NCBI GenBank assembly: GCA_948470475.1
Contig: OX419338.1
Span: 11,255,247 to 11,319,246, forward strand
Reading direction: 5' to 3'
Length of the DNA: 64,000 nt
Origin: Galaxea fascicularis
Taxonomy: Eukaryota; Cnidaria; Anthozoa; Scleractinia; Euphylliidae
Shown: positions 21,601 through 30,200 of the stretch, piece by piece
How positions within the stretch are numbered: the first letter of the stretch is position 1
Layout: each line of letters begins with the position of its first letter
Program-made: the position numbers and the translations under genes
The notes under the pieces: generated by a model
What the model was told of the DNA's origin: nothing
The model's input: only the letters and a program-made list of their open reading frames with translations
The model's database searches: none

Positions 21601-23998
21601 TGGGGTTGAATGAATGTGGATGAAGGGAGATGAAATCAACTGAGGTTGAATGAATGCGGATGAAGGGAGATGAAGGGAACTGGGGTTAAATGAATGCGGA
21701 TGAAGGAAGATGAAGACAACTGGGGTTGAATGAATGCAGATGAAGGGAGATAAAGACAACTGGAGGTGAATGAATGCGGATGAAGGGAGATGAAGCCAAC
21801 TGGGGGTGAATGAATGCGGATGAAGGGAGATGAAGCCAACTGGGGGTGAATGAATGCGGATGAAGGGAGATGAAGCCAACTGGGGGTGAATGAATGCGGA
21901 TGAAGGGAGATGAAGGCAACTGGAGTTGAATGAATGAGATTGAACGTATATGAAGACAACTGGGGTTGAATGAATGTGGATGAAGGAAAATAAAGGCGAG
22001 TAGAGTTAATGAATGCGGATGAAGGGAGATGAAGCCAACTGGGGGTGAATGAATTCGGATGAAGGGAAATGAAGGCTATTGGGGGTGAATGAATGCGGAT
22101 GAAGGAAGATGAAGCCAACTGGGGGTGAATGAATGCGGATGAAGGGAAATGAAGACAACTGGGGGTGAATGAATGCGGATGAAGGGAGATGAAGCCAACT
22201 GGGGGTGAATGAATGCGGATGAAGGGAGATGAAGCCAACTGGGGGTGAATGAATGCGGATGAAGGGAGATGAAGCCAACTGGGGTTGAATGAATGCGGAT
22301 GAAGGGAGATGAAGGCAACTGAGGTTGAATGAATGCGAATGAAGGAAAATGAAGGCAACTGGGGTTGAATGAAAACGAATGAATGCATATGAATCCAACT
22401 GGGATTGAATGAATACGAATGAATTCATATGAAGCCAACTGGGGTTGAATGAATTCGGATGAAGGGAGATGAAGGCAACTGGGGTTGAATGAGTGTGGAT
22501 GAAGGGAGATGAAGGCAACTGGGGTTGAATGAATGCATATGAAGCCAACTGGGGTTGAATGAATGTGGATGAACGGAGATGAAGACAACTGGGGTTGAGT
22601 GAATGTGGATGAAGGGAGATGAAGGCAACTGGGGTTCATTGAATGCGAATGAATGCATATGAAGCCAACTGGGGTTAAATGAATGCGGATGAAGGGAGAT
22701 GAAGGGAACTGGAGTGGAATGAATGAGGATAAAGGGAGATGAAGGCAACTGGGGTTGAATGAATGCGGATGAAGGGAGATAAAGACAACTGGGGTTGAAT
22801 GAATGTGGATGAAGGGAGAAGAAGGCAACTGGGGTTGAATGAATGTGGATGAAGGGAGAAGAAGGCAACTGGGGTTGAATGAATGGGGATGAAGGGAGAT
22901 AAAGACAACTGGGGTTGAATGAAGGTGGATGAAGGGAGATAAAGGCAACTGGGGTTGAATGAATGGGGATGAAGGGAGATGAAGGCAACTGGGGTTGAAT
23001 GAATGCGGATGAACGGAGATGAAGGCAACTGGGGTTGAATGAATGCGGATGAAGGGAGAAGAAGGCAACTGGGGTTGAATGAATGGGGATGAAGGGAGAT
23101 GAAGGCAACTGGGGTTGATTGAATGCGGATGAAGGAAAATCAAGGCAACTGGGGTTGAATGAATGCGGATGAAGGAAGATGAAGGCAACTGGGGTTGAAT
23201 GAATGTGGATGAAGGGAGATGAAGGCAACTGGGGTTGAATGAATGTGGATGAAGGGAGATGAAGACAACTGGGGTTGAATGAATGCGGATGAAGGCAACT
23301 GGGATTGAATGAATGCGGATGAAGGGAGATGAAGGCAACTGGGGTTGAATGAATGCGGATGAAGGAAAATGAAGGCAACTGGGGTTGAATGAATGCGGAT
23401 GAAGGGAGATGAAGGCAACTGTGGTTGAATGAATGCGAATGAACGTATATGAAGACAACTGGGGTTAAATGAATGCGGATGAAGGGAGATGAAGGCAACT
23501 GTGGTTGAATGAATGCGAATGAACGTATATGAAGACAACTGGGGTTAAATGAATGCGGATGAAGGGAGATGAAGGCAACTGGGGTTGAATGAATGCGGAT
23601 GAAGGGAAATGAAGGGTACTGTAGGTAAATGAATGCGGATGAAGGTAGATAAAGGCAACTGGGGGGAAATGAATGTAAATGTAGGAGAAGCAATGATGAT
23701 GAAGGGAGATAAAGGCAAGTTGGGGAGAATGAATGTATTTAAGATATTATATAAATTGTTGTAGTATGACGTAGTTGGGGACTCGTGGTGGGTATATCCA
23801 TGAGATCCTTGCCCGGTACTTAGCAAGTCAGCCACATGTGCAGCACTCACACTCACAACTGACCGGAAAGCATGTCAAGTCAGAATGAATTGATTTAAGA
23901 GTAAACCAAAATTGTTGTACCTCTGTAATAAGTGAATCATCGTCAGGTTGTTGGCCTGTTATGGTGGACTTTATTTTCTGTATCGTGGAAGGCGCCAT
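6692..23998 (-). CDS. SFT2D2: SFT2 domain-containing vesicle transport protein, 8 exons
   Basis: A four-pass Golgi/endosome membrane protein of the SFT2 family, implicated in fusion of retrograde vesicles with the Golgi. Exons (minus): 23998-23921, 10935-10849, 10525-10449, 9987-9906, 8996-8961, 8065-8007, 7925-7896, 6731-6692. Phases close to 162 residues, against about 160 in vertebrates. Signatures: LSWSTRIKGF (residues 33-42), FLMGPMKQL with MF and RLIAT (84-104), NKGLALVFCILQ (123-134), YIPFAR then DAVKKC near the end. Hydrophobic spans are near 41-61, 66-86, 101-120 and 126-148. The start ATG sits in GCCAAGATGG, a good animal context. Two exons are tiny (36 and 30 nt). Intron 1 is about 13 kb and full of transposons. 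I cannot separate SFT2D1 from SFT2D2 with certainty. Confidence 0.94.
7690..7880. repeat. Segment duplicated in direct orientation at about 10985-11510
   Basis: Blocks such as GGCAGGGT, CAAATTCCCA(A/C)TGCTCCCA, TTTCTATTAATTTGTC and CCCCCTCTTA(C/T)CTGGAACA occur in the same order near 11360-11500. The second copy is interrupted by the 11190-11375 repeat. This is a decayed duplication or dispersed transposon family within SFT2D introns. Confidence 0.6.
8430..8770. repeat. Decayed DNA-transposon remnant
   Basis: It starts with ACAGTTGAACCTGTATTAAG then CAGTCACCC, and ends with GGGTGACCGTGACTGCCTAAA. This is a GTCACC-rich inverted-end pattern that I associate with pogo-like families. The middle is AT-rich and non-coding. 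Confidence 0.4.
9300..9530. repeat. Dispersed repeat, inverted copy at 11190-11375
   Basis: The sequence from TTTTCAATTTAAGC through CTACTTTAAGC, GCGCC and CCGGGTA to TTTTTGAAACCCC is matched, on the opposite strand, by 11190-11375. This copy is interrupted by a short SINE tail at 9438-9491. Confidence 0.65.
9438..9491 (+). repeat. Severely 5'-truncated SINE tail insertion
   Basis: TTGAGACTTAAATAAAGTTA followed by ATT repeats is the same 3' end as the complete SINE at 58479-58781. It splits the 9300-9530 repeat, and TATCCT occurs on both sides. It looks like a retroposition that copied only the last few dozen bases. Confidence 0.55.
11190..11375. repeat. Inverted partner of the 9300-9530 repeat
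   Basis: Read on the minus strand it follows 9300-9530 block by block, without the SINE tail. It therefore shows the uninterrupted state of that repeat. Confidence 0.6.
12425..12560. repeat. Dispersed repeat, inverted copy at 57440-57590
   Basis: ACGACTTAGGCAGTCAGAGG, a GGCCAATAACTAAAA block, ATTGCCGGTCCGATATTC and GTATTGGACCGGGTATTG recur in reverse near 57440-57590. It is nested in the 2.47-kb transposon. Confidence 0.6.
13637..13777. repeat. Palindromic miniature element nested in the 2.47-kb transposon
   Basis: TTATTAACCAAGCG, a GTACTGG block and GAGAATATCGGCC lead in. They are mirrored by GGCCGATATTCTCC, AGTACGGCC and GCGCTTGGTTAATAA. Arms are about 50 bp and the centre is short. Confidence 0.65.
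14581..17463 (+). repeat. Left 40-bp tandem array (about 70 copies)
   Basis: Consensus in two halves: TTCATCTCCCTTCATCCGCA then TTCATTCAACCCCAGTTGCC. Copies differ by point changes, with a recurrent variant ATATACGTTCATTCGC. The plus strand lacks stop codons in all three frames, so long frames made of a 40-residue repeat appear. They are a by-product of unit length and composition. There are no unique spacers between units, so this is a minisatellite. Confidence 0.95.
17561..19021 (-). CDS. Penelope-like element reverse transcriptase, truncated copy
   Basis: A 486-codon frame with the RT core of Penelope-like retroelements: FYTLTKIHKPKPVGRPIISG (residues 105-124), VSMDVTSLYTNIP (173-185), GTAMGTKMAVAFANIFMAE (237-255), YIDD (274-277), and a downstream SCHPPGVKRGFIKGEA block typical of the family. 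The first codon is GTG after an upstream in-frame stop, so the true N-terminus (usually over 100 residues more) is missing. The frame ends at MLVRAKL, just where GIY-YIG-bearing members continue into a Cys-containing linker and endonuclease. None follows: 97 bp later the 40-bp array begins. The catalytic aspartates are intact but the copy is truncated at both ends. Alternatively it is an endonuclease-lacking type. Confidence 0.93.
   Translation of the reverse strand: MQKPKYNLSRAEHIAVKELKQNTAIDLKKADKGSTTVILNLTDKLQEGLIQLNNRDHYLPLEKPMVTETLQKSKEIISQLHNDKYIDDMTKQWLSQTPNPRIPIFYTLTKIHKPKPVGRPIISGCDGPTERISSFVDHLLQPIAMRQKSYIKDTTDFINFVEETIIPRDTILVSMDVTSLYTNIPQEEGIQTVCSAYENVHNNNPPIPSRYLKEMLGLILKENSFEFKGENFLQTHGTAMGTKMAVAFANIFMAEIATNLLNHSRIKPIAWKRYIDDIFSLWDTKRENLDIFITQANTYHPTIKFTADISDTEIAFLDTVVYKGVRFETESILDIKTHYKQTETFQYTHYTSCHPPGVKRGFIKGEAIRLLRTNSSETKFQEAISNFKTRLTARGYPKNLIDGTLSEVKFSGRRSALTKQTKKTHERIIPFFTTYHPAVKNLKQLLMQEWSLIQNQPMLRNIFKTPPIISYRRGKSLKDMLVRAKL
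19068..20577. repeat. Three head-to-tail copies of a 370-bp miniature element
   Basis: Copies start near 19068, 19432 and 19818. Each opens with GCAGCGACGACGG-type sequence, runs through AACGTCATTT, a TTGTTTAAC(T/G)TG block, a TTTGGTCATTT block, GTACAAAACTGTAAAAC and CACGTGCAGAGCGATTG, and closes with GTTGCCGTTACC and GCTAAAGCTC. The same family recurs singly at 33697-34052 and 51114-51441. Copy 3 is split by the Harbinger-like insertion at 20147-20557. Confidence 0.85.
20147..20557. mobile_element. 411-bp Harbinger-like element with TAA target duplication
   Basis: Perfect inverted ends AGGCTACCGCACACTAGCC and GGCTAGTGTGCGGTAGCCT are flanked by TAA on both sides (20144-20146 and 20558-20560). 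A 3-bp TAA/TTA duplication is the hallmark of PIF/Harbinger. Removing the element and one TAA rejoins GTTGCTTAAGCTCCC, the expected end of the miniature element it interrupts. No transposase frame is present. Confidence 0.85.
20686..23720 (-). repeat. Right 40-bp tandem array, inverted (about 75 copies)
   Basis: The same 40-bp unit as 14581-17463, here on the minus strand (plus reading GATGAAGGGAGATGAAGGCA then ACTGGGGTTGAATGAATGCG). The stop-free strand of each array reads inward from its outer end. Variant units (for example AACGTATATGAAGACAACTG) are shared with the left array. Confidence 0.95.
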
Positions 23999-24224
23999 CT
24001 TGGCCAGATTACCCAGCACCCCATGCGCAAATAGTAACTTTTAAAATAATCAATCAATCAATGACATAAATTATAATACGTAACGAAATATTGAGAGCCT
24101 ACATTATCACACGTACAGCAGAAATACAAAGAAAATCAACATGGCAGAGCAAGGAGAGTGTTGTTTTTCCTCGTCGGATCCTTCCTCTTCGTAGCCAGTA
24201 ACTTTTGCACAAATTGCCTTTACG
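23999..24224. promoter_or_regulatory. Bidirectional promoter between SFT2D and CRYZL1
   Basis: Only 226 bp separate the two start codons, which face away from each other, so both 5' untranslated regions and core promoters must lie here or overlap the first exons. I see no TATA box in a convincing position on either strand. Confidence 0.65.
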
Positions 24225-27200
24225 ATGCAAACAAGAGCTGTCGTGGTAAAAAGAGATGAGAATGGCCACAGAGTGTTTGAGCTTCGGGAATCGGTAAGAG
24301 TAAGCTTATATGTTACAGTTACCCACGGCCTAACATTAGTAACAAATCGATGGAATTAAACACTCTCTAAACCCCCCGGACACAGACTTGCACGCTCTTT
24401 GGGTTCAGGCAGTTTATTATATAATTTACACATACAATCATCTTTCAAAGCTATACAATACATTAAAGACTTAAGGCCCATAAACAACCTAAGAACTACT
24501 TATAATTGACAAAATCATAACTGCCCATGGAGTGGGTGGGTTGGGAAAGCAAAAACTACAACTGCAAGGTGGCTAGAAAAATGCTGGTTTCAGTAGCAAC
24601 GTAAAGGCTATAATGGCTAAACACGTATAGGCGTGTGATAAAAACTAGCGGTGTCTTGTGGTAAACTACGCCCTTCCGACCACATGGAAGGTATGTTGCC
24701 TATCTCCCTCGCAGCTTGTCCGTCCGAGACATGGGTCTAGATTTATATTAATGGGTATTAATATCCACCTAAACCCCCCGGACACAGACTTGCACGCTCT
24801 TTGGGTTCAGGCAGTTTATTATATAATTTACACATACAATCATCTTTCAAAGCTATACAATACATTAAAGACTTAAGGCCCAAACCCAGTGAAGGTGTGG
24901 GAGGTAGAGAGAGTGAAAATGACAATAGAAGGATTGTTAACCGTGTGTAGGATGGTGAAATAAAATGGCTTTGCACAGCATATTTGCGGAGTGGAGGCGA
25001 ACTGTCAACGGCATGGTAAGATAGATTAAAATCGTATCCGAGCGCCAGTCCCCCAGGGCCTTGATCAATTCGAGAGGGACCCCCGATTGATAGGCAAAGG
25101 ACGCACCCCCTCGGCGAAACGAGTGACCCGCAAATTGCTTCGGGTCAAGTCCCAAGCTGGTGAGATGATAACGCAATTTGTCAACAAAGGCGCCATAGGT
25201 GAAAATATGGGGTGTGTGAGAAAGGTCAACCCAATTAAAAGCCTGTTGGTTCCGCGATGAAAAAGGGGCCGTAAAACGAAAGGCAGCGAATAAAGCCGTC
25301 GAGGGACAGAGCGTAGAGCCAGGAATGCGTGGAAGGGGGATTTCAACAACCCTTTCCCGGAATTGGATAGTCTTGCTCCACCGAATTGTGACCAGGGTGC
25401 CCCAAGGGTGAATCGTAAAGTCACTTTTGGTCAGCTGTTTTTGCGGGTTGAAAGTACGAGCGGCGGTGGGCAATAAATGCGATTTACGAAACATGCCGTA
25501 AAACGCAACCAAACAAATGGCCCAAAACGAAGCATCAAAGCTTTTTGAGAGGTCTAAGTGGGAATGAAGCTGTCTCAAGATCGCCGGAGTAATTGGTTGC
25601 TTTTGGGTTCGCATTAGCCCTTTAGATCTGTTGATGCCGGTGAGCAGAGATTTGAGCGGCCAGTTGTTGATGAGCGGATTCGGCAAACCCATCTCCTTAT
25701 GCAGCAGGCCAACGATATTAAGGTAACTGCGAACTGACGTAGCTTTTAGGGTGCGGGCAAGAAAGGCAGCGTACTGTAACAAATGATCTGGCTGGACCGG
25801 AACAGGGGGGTAGCCCATATACAAACAGAAGCGCAGGTACGTATTGCGATGCGATTTGTAGGTTGCCTTTGTGGATTCCGCAAAGAGTTCCGCGCGATAG
25901 CTATGGACTTCCCGAATCAACTGCATGGCGAGTTGGGTATCCTGTGCACCTAGAAAAAACAAAATTATAACTGTCAGCCGACATGTGATTAGAGAGAGGC
26001 GAGTTGTCCACCAGGCCCTGTGGCAGGCTCTCCGTCAAAAAGGCGTGAAAACGAGAGAGGTGGTGTGGATCGTGAAGTCGCGAAATCGCATCGGCAACGG
26101 TATTGCGAAGGCCCTCGATGTATGTGGCACTGATGTGGAAGTTGTACGCTGCAGATAACCAAAAGAGATCACGCAATTCGGCCATAATCAGACCATCTGC
26201 CGTTGTCCCTTTGTTGATGATCTGCACGGCAGCCTGGTTGTCGCTGTGGATAAGAACCTTATGGTTAGCCCACAGGTGGGCCCAGCGCTTTGCCGCCAAG
26301 GTTATGGCCAACGTTTCCTTATGGTTGATATGGAGAACCGACCAGGGGGGGTTGTCCGAGGCAAAATGGAAATAGAACCAGTCTCCCCTGAAAAAGGCTC
26401 CCGCTGCTAGGGAACTGGAGTCGGTCATGACGTCAACTGTCGGCTGTCTGCAAAGAAAAGGTCGCTTGCCATTGAACACGTGGAGAAAACGGTCCCACCA
26501 CGCAATATCCAGATGAAAAGGCGTTGTGAGCCGGAATTTGGCCGTACTGGACATGGAGTTCATAAGGTCCAGAATTCTTCGAAGAAAGGTCCGTCCACCA
26601 TAGACTACCCTGCAAGCCCAATTTAATTTGCCTGCAAGTCGTTGTAGCTGACGTTTTGTTGCGCGGCGCTTGTGCCGGAACTGTGCGATTAGGGTTTGTA
26701 ATTCTTGTAATTTTGCGGCCGGTAAAGTGAGGGTGCAAGCCTTTGTGTCAATTTGAACGCCGAGGAACGTGAGGCACTGCGTTGGCGTTACGAGTTTCCG
26801 CCAGCTGATCGAAAAACCCAGATCTTGAAGAAGAGCCAGGAGAATGTCATATTTCTGTTCGCAATCATGATAAGAGCTTCCGATTACTAGAAAATCGTCT
26901 AAATAAACAATGATGCCGTGATAGCCACGCCGTGCCATCATGCGTCGAACAGCCTGGGTAAGCCGATGAAAAATCTCGGGAGAGCATTTTGCTCCGAAAG
27001 GAAGTCGAGTATCATAGAAAAAAGTATCGAAGTCGTCCCCCGAGAAGCGCCATTTGCAGCCCGTAGCCTGGTAACTAGTCGGGTGAATGGAAACAGAACG
27101 ATATGCGTGACGGAGATCGATTTTTGCCATGAAGTACCCCGGCCTAAGGGTACGAATCGCATCATCAAGAGTTTGAAATTTAAACGCGCGCGTGGTGATA

Positions 27201-30200
27201 TAATCGTTGACCGCATGCCCATGCGGTCGCGAGCAGTCATGAATAAGCCTAATTTCGGTCGAATTTGGTTTTGGAATAGCTCCTAAAGCACTAACGACCG
27301 TTGGTTTGGTAGCCGAGATAACGTAATTGCCCTGTTGAATTTCGTCACGAATAGTTTCTTCTACTGTGGCCCTCACAGCAGCATTAGTCGCCGATCTGTA
27401 ATTCTTCATGTCCACTTCGGTGAACGCAGTGTCAACGTCGGTTAGCTTAAAGCCGTAAAGAACGCCATCGCCTAAGAATTGCTTGTCGTCATCATCGTGG
27501 AGCTCACGTATCCATAAGGATTGGTTCAAAGGGGTTGATCGGAGGGGTAGTCATTGTGCATTGGCTCTGGCCCCCACCTGTGCCTGAGTGGGGGAGGAGT
27601 TAACATGGTTATGACCCGGGTGGTTTTGCCCACAAGTTTTCCCCCCTTGAACGCGCCGGTTGCATACGTGTTCGTAAATACAATTGTGGAAAGAGCAACC
27701 CCGGGGGGAGTTAAAGCTCCGACAAATGGTGCGCCCCTCACTGGTGGTGGCAGCAAACTGACTATTAGAGCCCAGGGCACGACCCGCGGCGCGGGGAGGG
27801 TTACTCCCTTTGCTAAGAGGCTCTAATATGACCGTATGCAAATGATTAGAATCGAAAACCCAGGGGTACCCATAAGTTGCTTGTAACAGGCGAAACTCGT
27901 CGTCGTATTTGAGGACCGAGGGCCATTGAAAACGATTGGATAGCTCCATTATCTTAACTGTGTAAGCTAAATAGTTCTGAACCGCCTCTAGCGAGTTTAA
28001 CTTCTTACTCAACAGTAGATTATAAAATATTCTAGTATTACTAATCACCCACTGCGCGAATGTGACGTGCTCTAGCTTTGGTTTCTTTGGGCCATAAGAG
28101 ACAATTAGCTTAGTGTTCCCTGCGTCTGAAATCGTTCTTTCATCCTCACGTGGTATAATATTGTCTACAAAATCAACAATCCGTAGCACTTTCTCACCCT
28201 TAGGCAGCTGGGCTGGTCGTAGGAACATCTCCGCGGCTCTTGATTCCATGGCTGATGTGGTTGCTGGGAGGAGAGTAGAGGCATTGGGTCCTGACGTTGG
28301 TGTCTGACGCAGCATATTCCACGCGTGGGGCTCGTCTAACGGTTCCTGGTTGATGGGGTCTAGGATTCCGTCCAGTGGTGTTGTAATGTCTTGGAGAGGC
28401 AGATGGCGCAGATCTTTCAGAGTGTTAACTTGTTGAGGTGCGCGCGTCGGGTCATCCCACGTGGCTGCAGCGAGTTGCGCTTTTTTCTCCTCAATCTGCT
28501 TGCATAACAAGTCTTTTCGCCTCTGCTTGGCTAAGCGCTCCTCTTCAACACACAACGAGGCTAGTTCGCTTTCCAAAGCGTCAATTTCGGTGTCTTCGGC
28601 CTCTTGTTCGTGGGCCTCGACAAAGCGTGCTTTGTTGGGTGAACTTTTTATTTCACCCTCACAAAACTTGCTAGGAATTCCCCACTGGTGCTCACTCAGG
28701 GGTTCACTGCATCCGGCGCATTTGGGGATTCGCTTTGAAGAATCAATTTTGCTCATTGCGTCCGCCATTTGTAAAGCAAAAACTACAACTGCAAGGTGGC
28801 TAGAAAAATGCTGGTTTCAGTAGCAACGTAAAGGCTATAATGGCTAAACACGTATAGGCGTGTGATAAAAACTAGCGGTGTCTTGTGGTAAACTACGCCC
28901 TTCCGACCACATGGAAGGTATGTTGCCTATCTCCCTCGCAGCTTGTCCGTCCGAGACATGGGTCTAGATTTATATTAATGGGTATTAATATCCACATAAT
29001 ACTCGATATTTGTCGATTTATTGGTTGAAATAATCGCTGAAAATCGAAGCTGAAAGTAAATAAACGCCCGATTGCTGAATCAAGTGCATGCTAAATGGAG
29101 GCTGGAGATGATCTTGTTTTGATACAAACCTATCTGTTTAATTTCTCGTGTACTGGCTGACTTTCATCTCTCACTCCCCATCCCCCTGCCCTATGGCATC
29201 TACATCTACATCTACATGATTTCAGCACTCGGCAAAGTCCCATTGACTTATGGCTTCAGGAACATGCGTGTGGCCTCATACACCCTAAGTCTTTCTGGGA
29301 TATCCCGCCAAGCCGGCCACTTGCTGAATAGAACAGGTCAGCACTAGGGGTGGTCACAGCCAGGGTCCGTTATGTCCCTAGTGGTTCTTTAACGTCCCAC
29401 AGAATCAATAAAGAAGAGTTGTGAGATGGGACCTCCGGTTTATCGTCCTTATCCAAGAAGACTATAAAGTCTAATCATTTGCAGATGGCCTTGCAAAGGA
29501 AGCACTTTCTGCTCAGCTATTTAAAGACCCTGAGTGTTTGTCCAGCTGGGGTTTGAACCAACGACCTCCCGCATGGTAGTCCAGCACTCTACCAACTGAG
29601 CCAACTGACAGGCCGTAATGGAAGTGATTCCCACTGAATTTAGGGGCAACATTTGGGTTGCTTTCCATTACGGTAGACTGACCGGTTAGAGACCAGTGGG
29701 ACCAACCAGAGGAAAATGGAATGGCGTCCGAACAAAACGGTCTGATCAAAGATTGATGGGTAATAGAGTGGTCCCCATTCTCTCACATTGTCTCTCCCAC
29801 CATCGTGGCAGACCAAGTGTTGCTTCTTGACGATAACAATTCTGAAGTGTTTTTTGACTTGTTTGAAGAGGAGGACGAGTTCCCAGTTTTGGGTGCAGCT
29901 TGTTTCTTTACACTTAGGAATCTATACAGCTAAACAGAGCAGTTGGGCAAAGCTATTAACTGTCACAGAGATAAAACCCCAGAAAACAGTGAAATACAAT
30001 ATAAATAGTTCGAAAAAGTCGTTAATTTATCTCTCTTTAAAAACTAATAAAAGTGAAAAGTGATAACATTTCACTAAAGATGCAATCCTGTATCTGAGCC
30101 TTGTGCACAACTGTCATAACGTGAATATTCATGAGTCTTGCGTCTGAAGCTAATAAATTCTGTACTTGAAAAAAATCATCCTCCGTTTTAGCCACCTTGT

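Larger units (their letters stand above)
14473..23820. mobile_element. 9.3-kb foldback-like composite with inverted 40-bp satellite arms
   Basis: Outer ends: about 100 bp from CTCATGGATATACCCACCAC through ACTACGTCATACTACAAC to CATTGCTTCTCC at the left returns almost unchanged, inverted, at 23670-23805, with weaker similarity out to 23820. Inside each end is a roughly 3-kb array of one 40-bp unit, in opposite orientations. The middle (17.5-20.7 kb) holds a Penelope-type RT, a three-copy miniature-element array and a Harbinger-like insertion. The architecture resembles foldback elements, whose long inverted termini consist of short tandem repeats. A Penelope element with inverted repeat arms, or an assembly inversion, are alternatives. 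The whole lies in SFT2D intron 1. Confidence 0.7.
24367..28995 (-). mobile_element. Full-length Ngaro-type tyrosine-recombinase retrotransposon
   Basis: Read on the minus strand the order is A1 (28995-28773), Gag, RT/RNase H, tyrosine recombinase, B1 (24882-24769), A2 (24768-24546), B2 (24480-24367). A1 equals A2 (223 bp) and B1 equals B2 (114 bp), with no difference that I can see. Split direct repeats of this form define PAT/Ngaro-type members of the DIRS order, which integrate through a circular intermediate with the recombinase and leave no target duplication. The Gag ATG begins 4 bp after A1. It sits antisense in CRYZL1 intron 1. Confidence 0.94.

Noticed and set aside
14581..23720. Long protein-coding frames (up to 460 codons) of a 40-residue repeat
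   Set aside because: They arise in all three frames of a 40-bp minisatellite without stop codons. Frames switch at indels, and there is no non-repetitive protein part.
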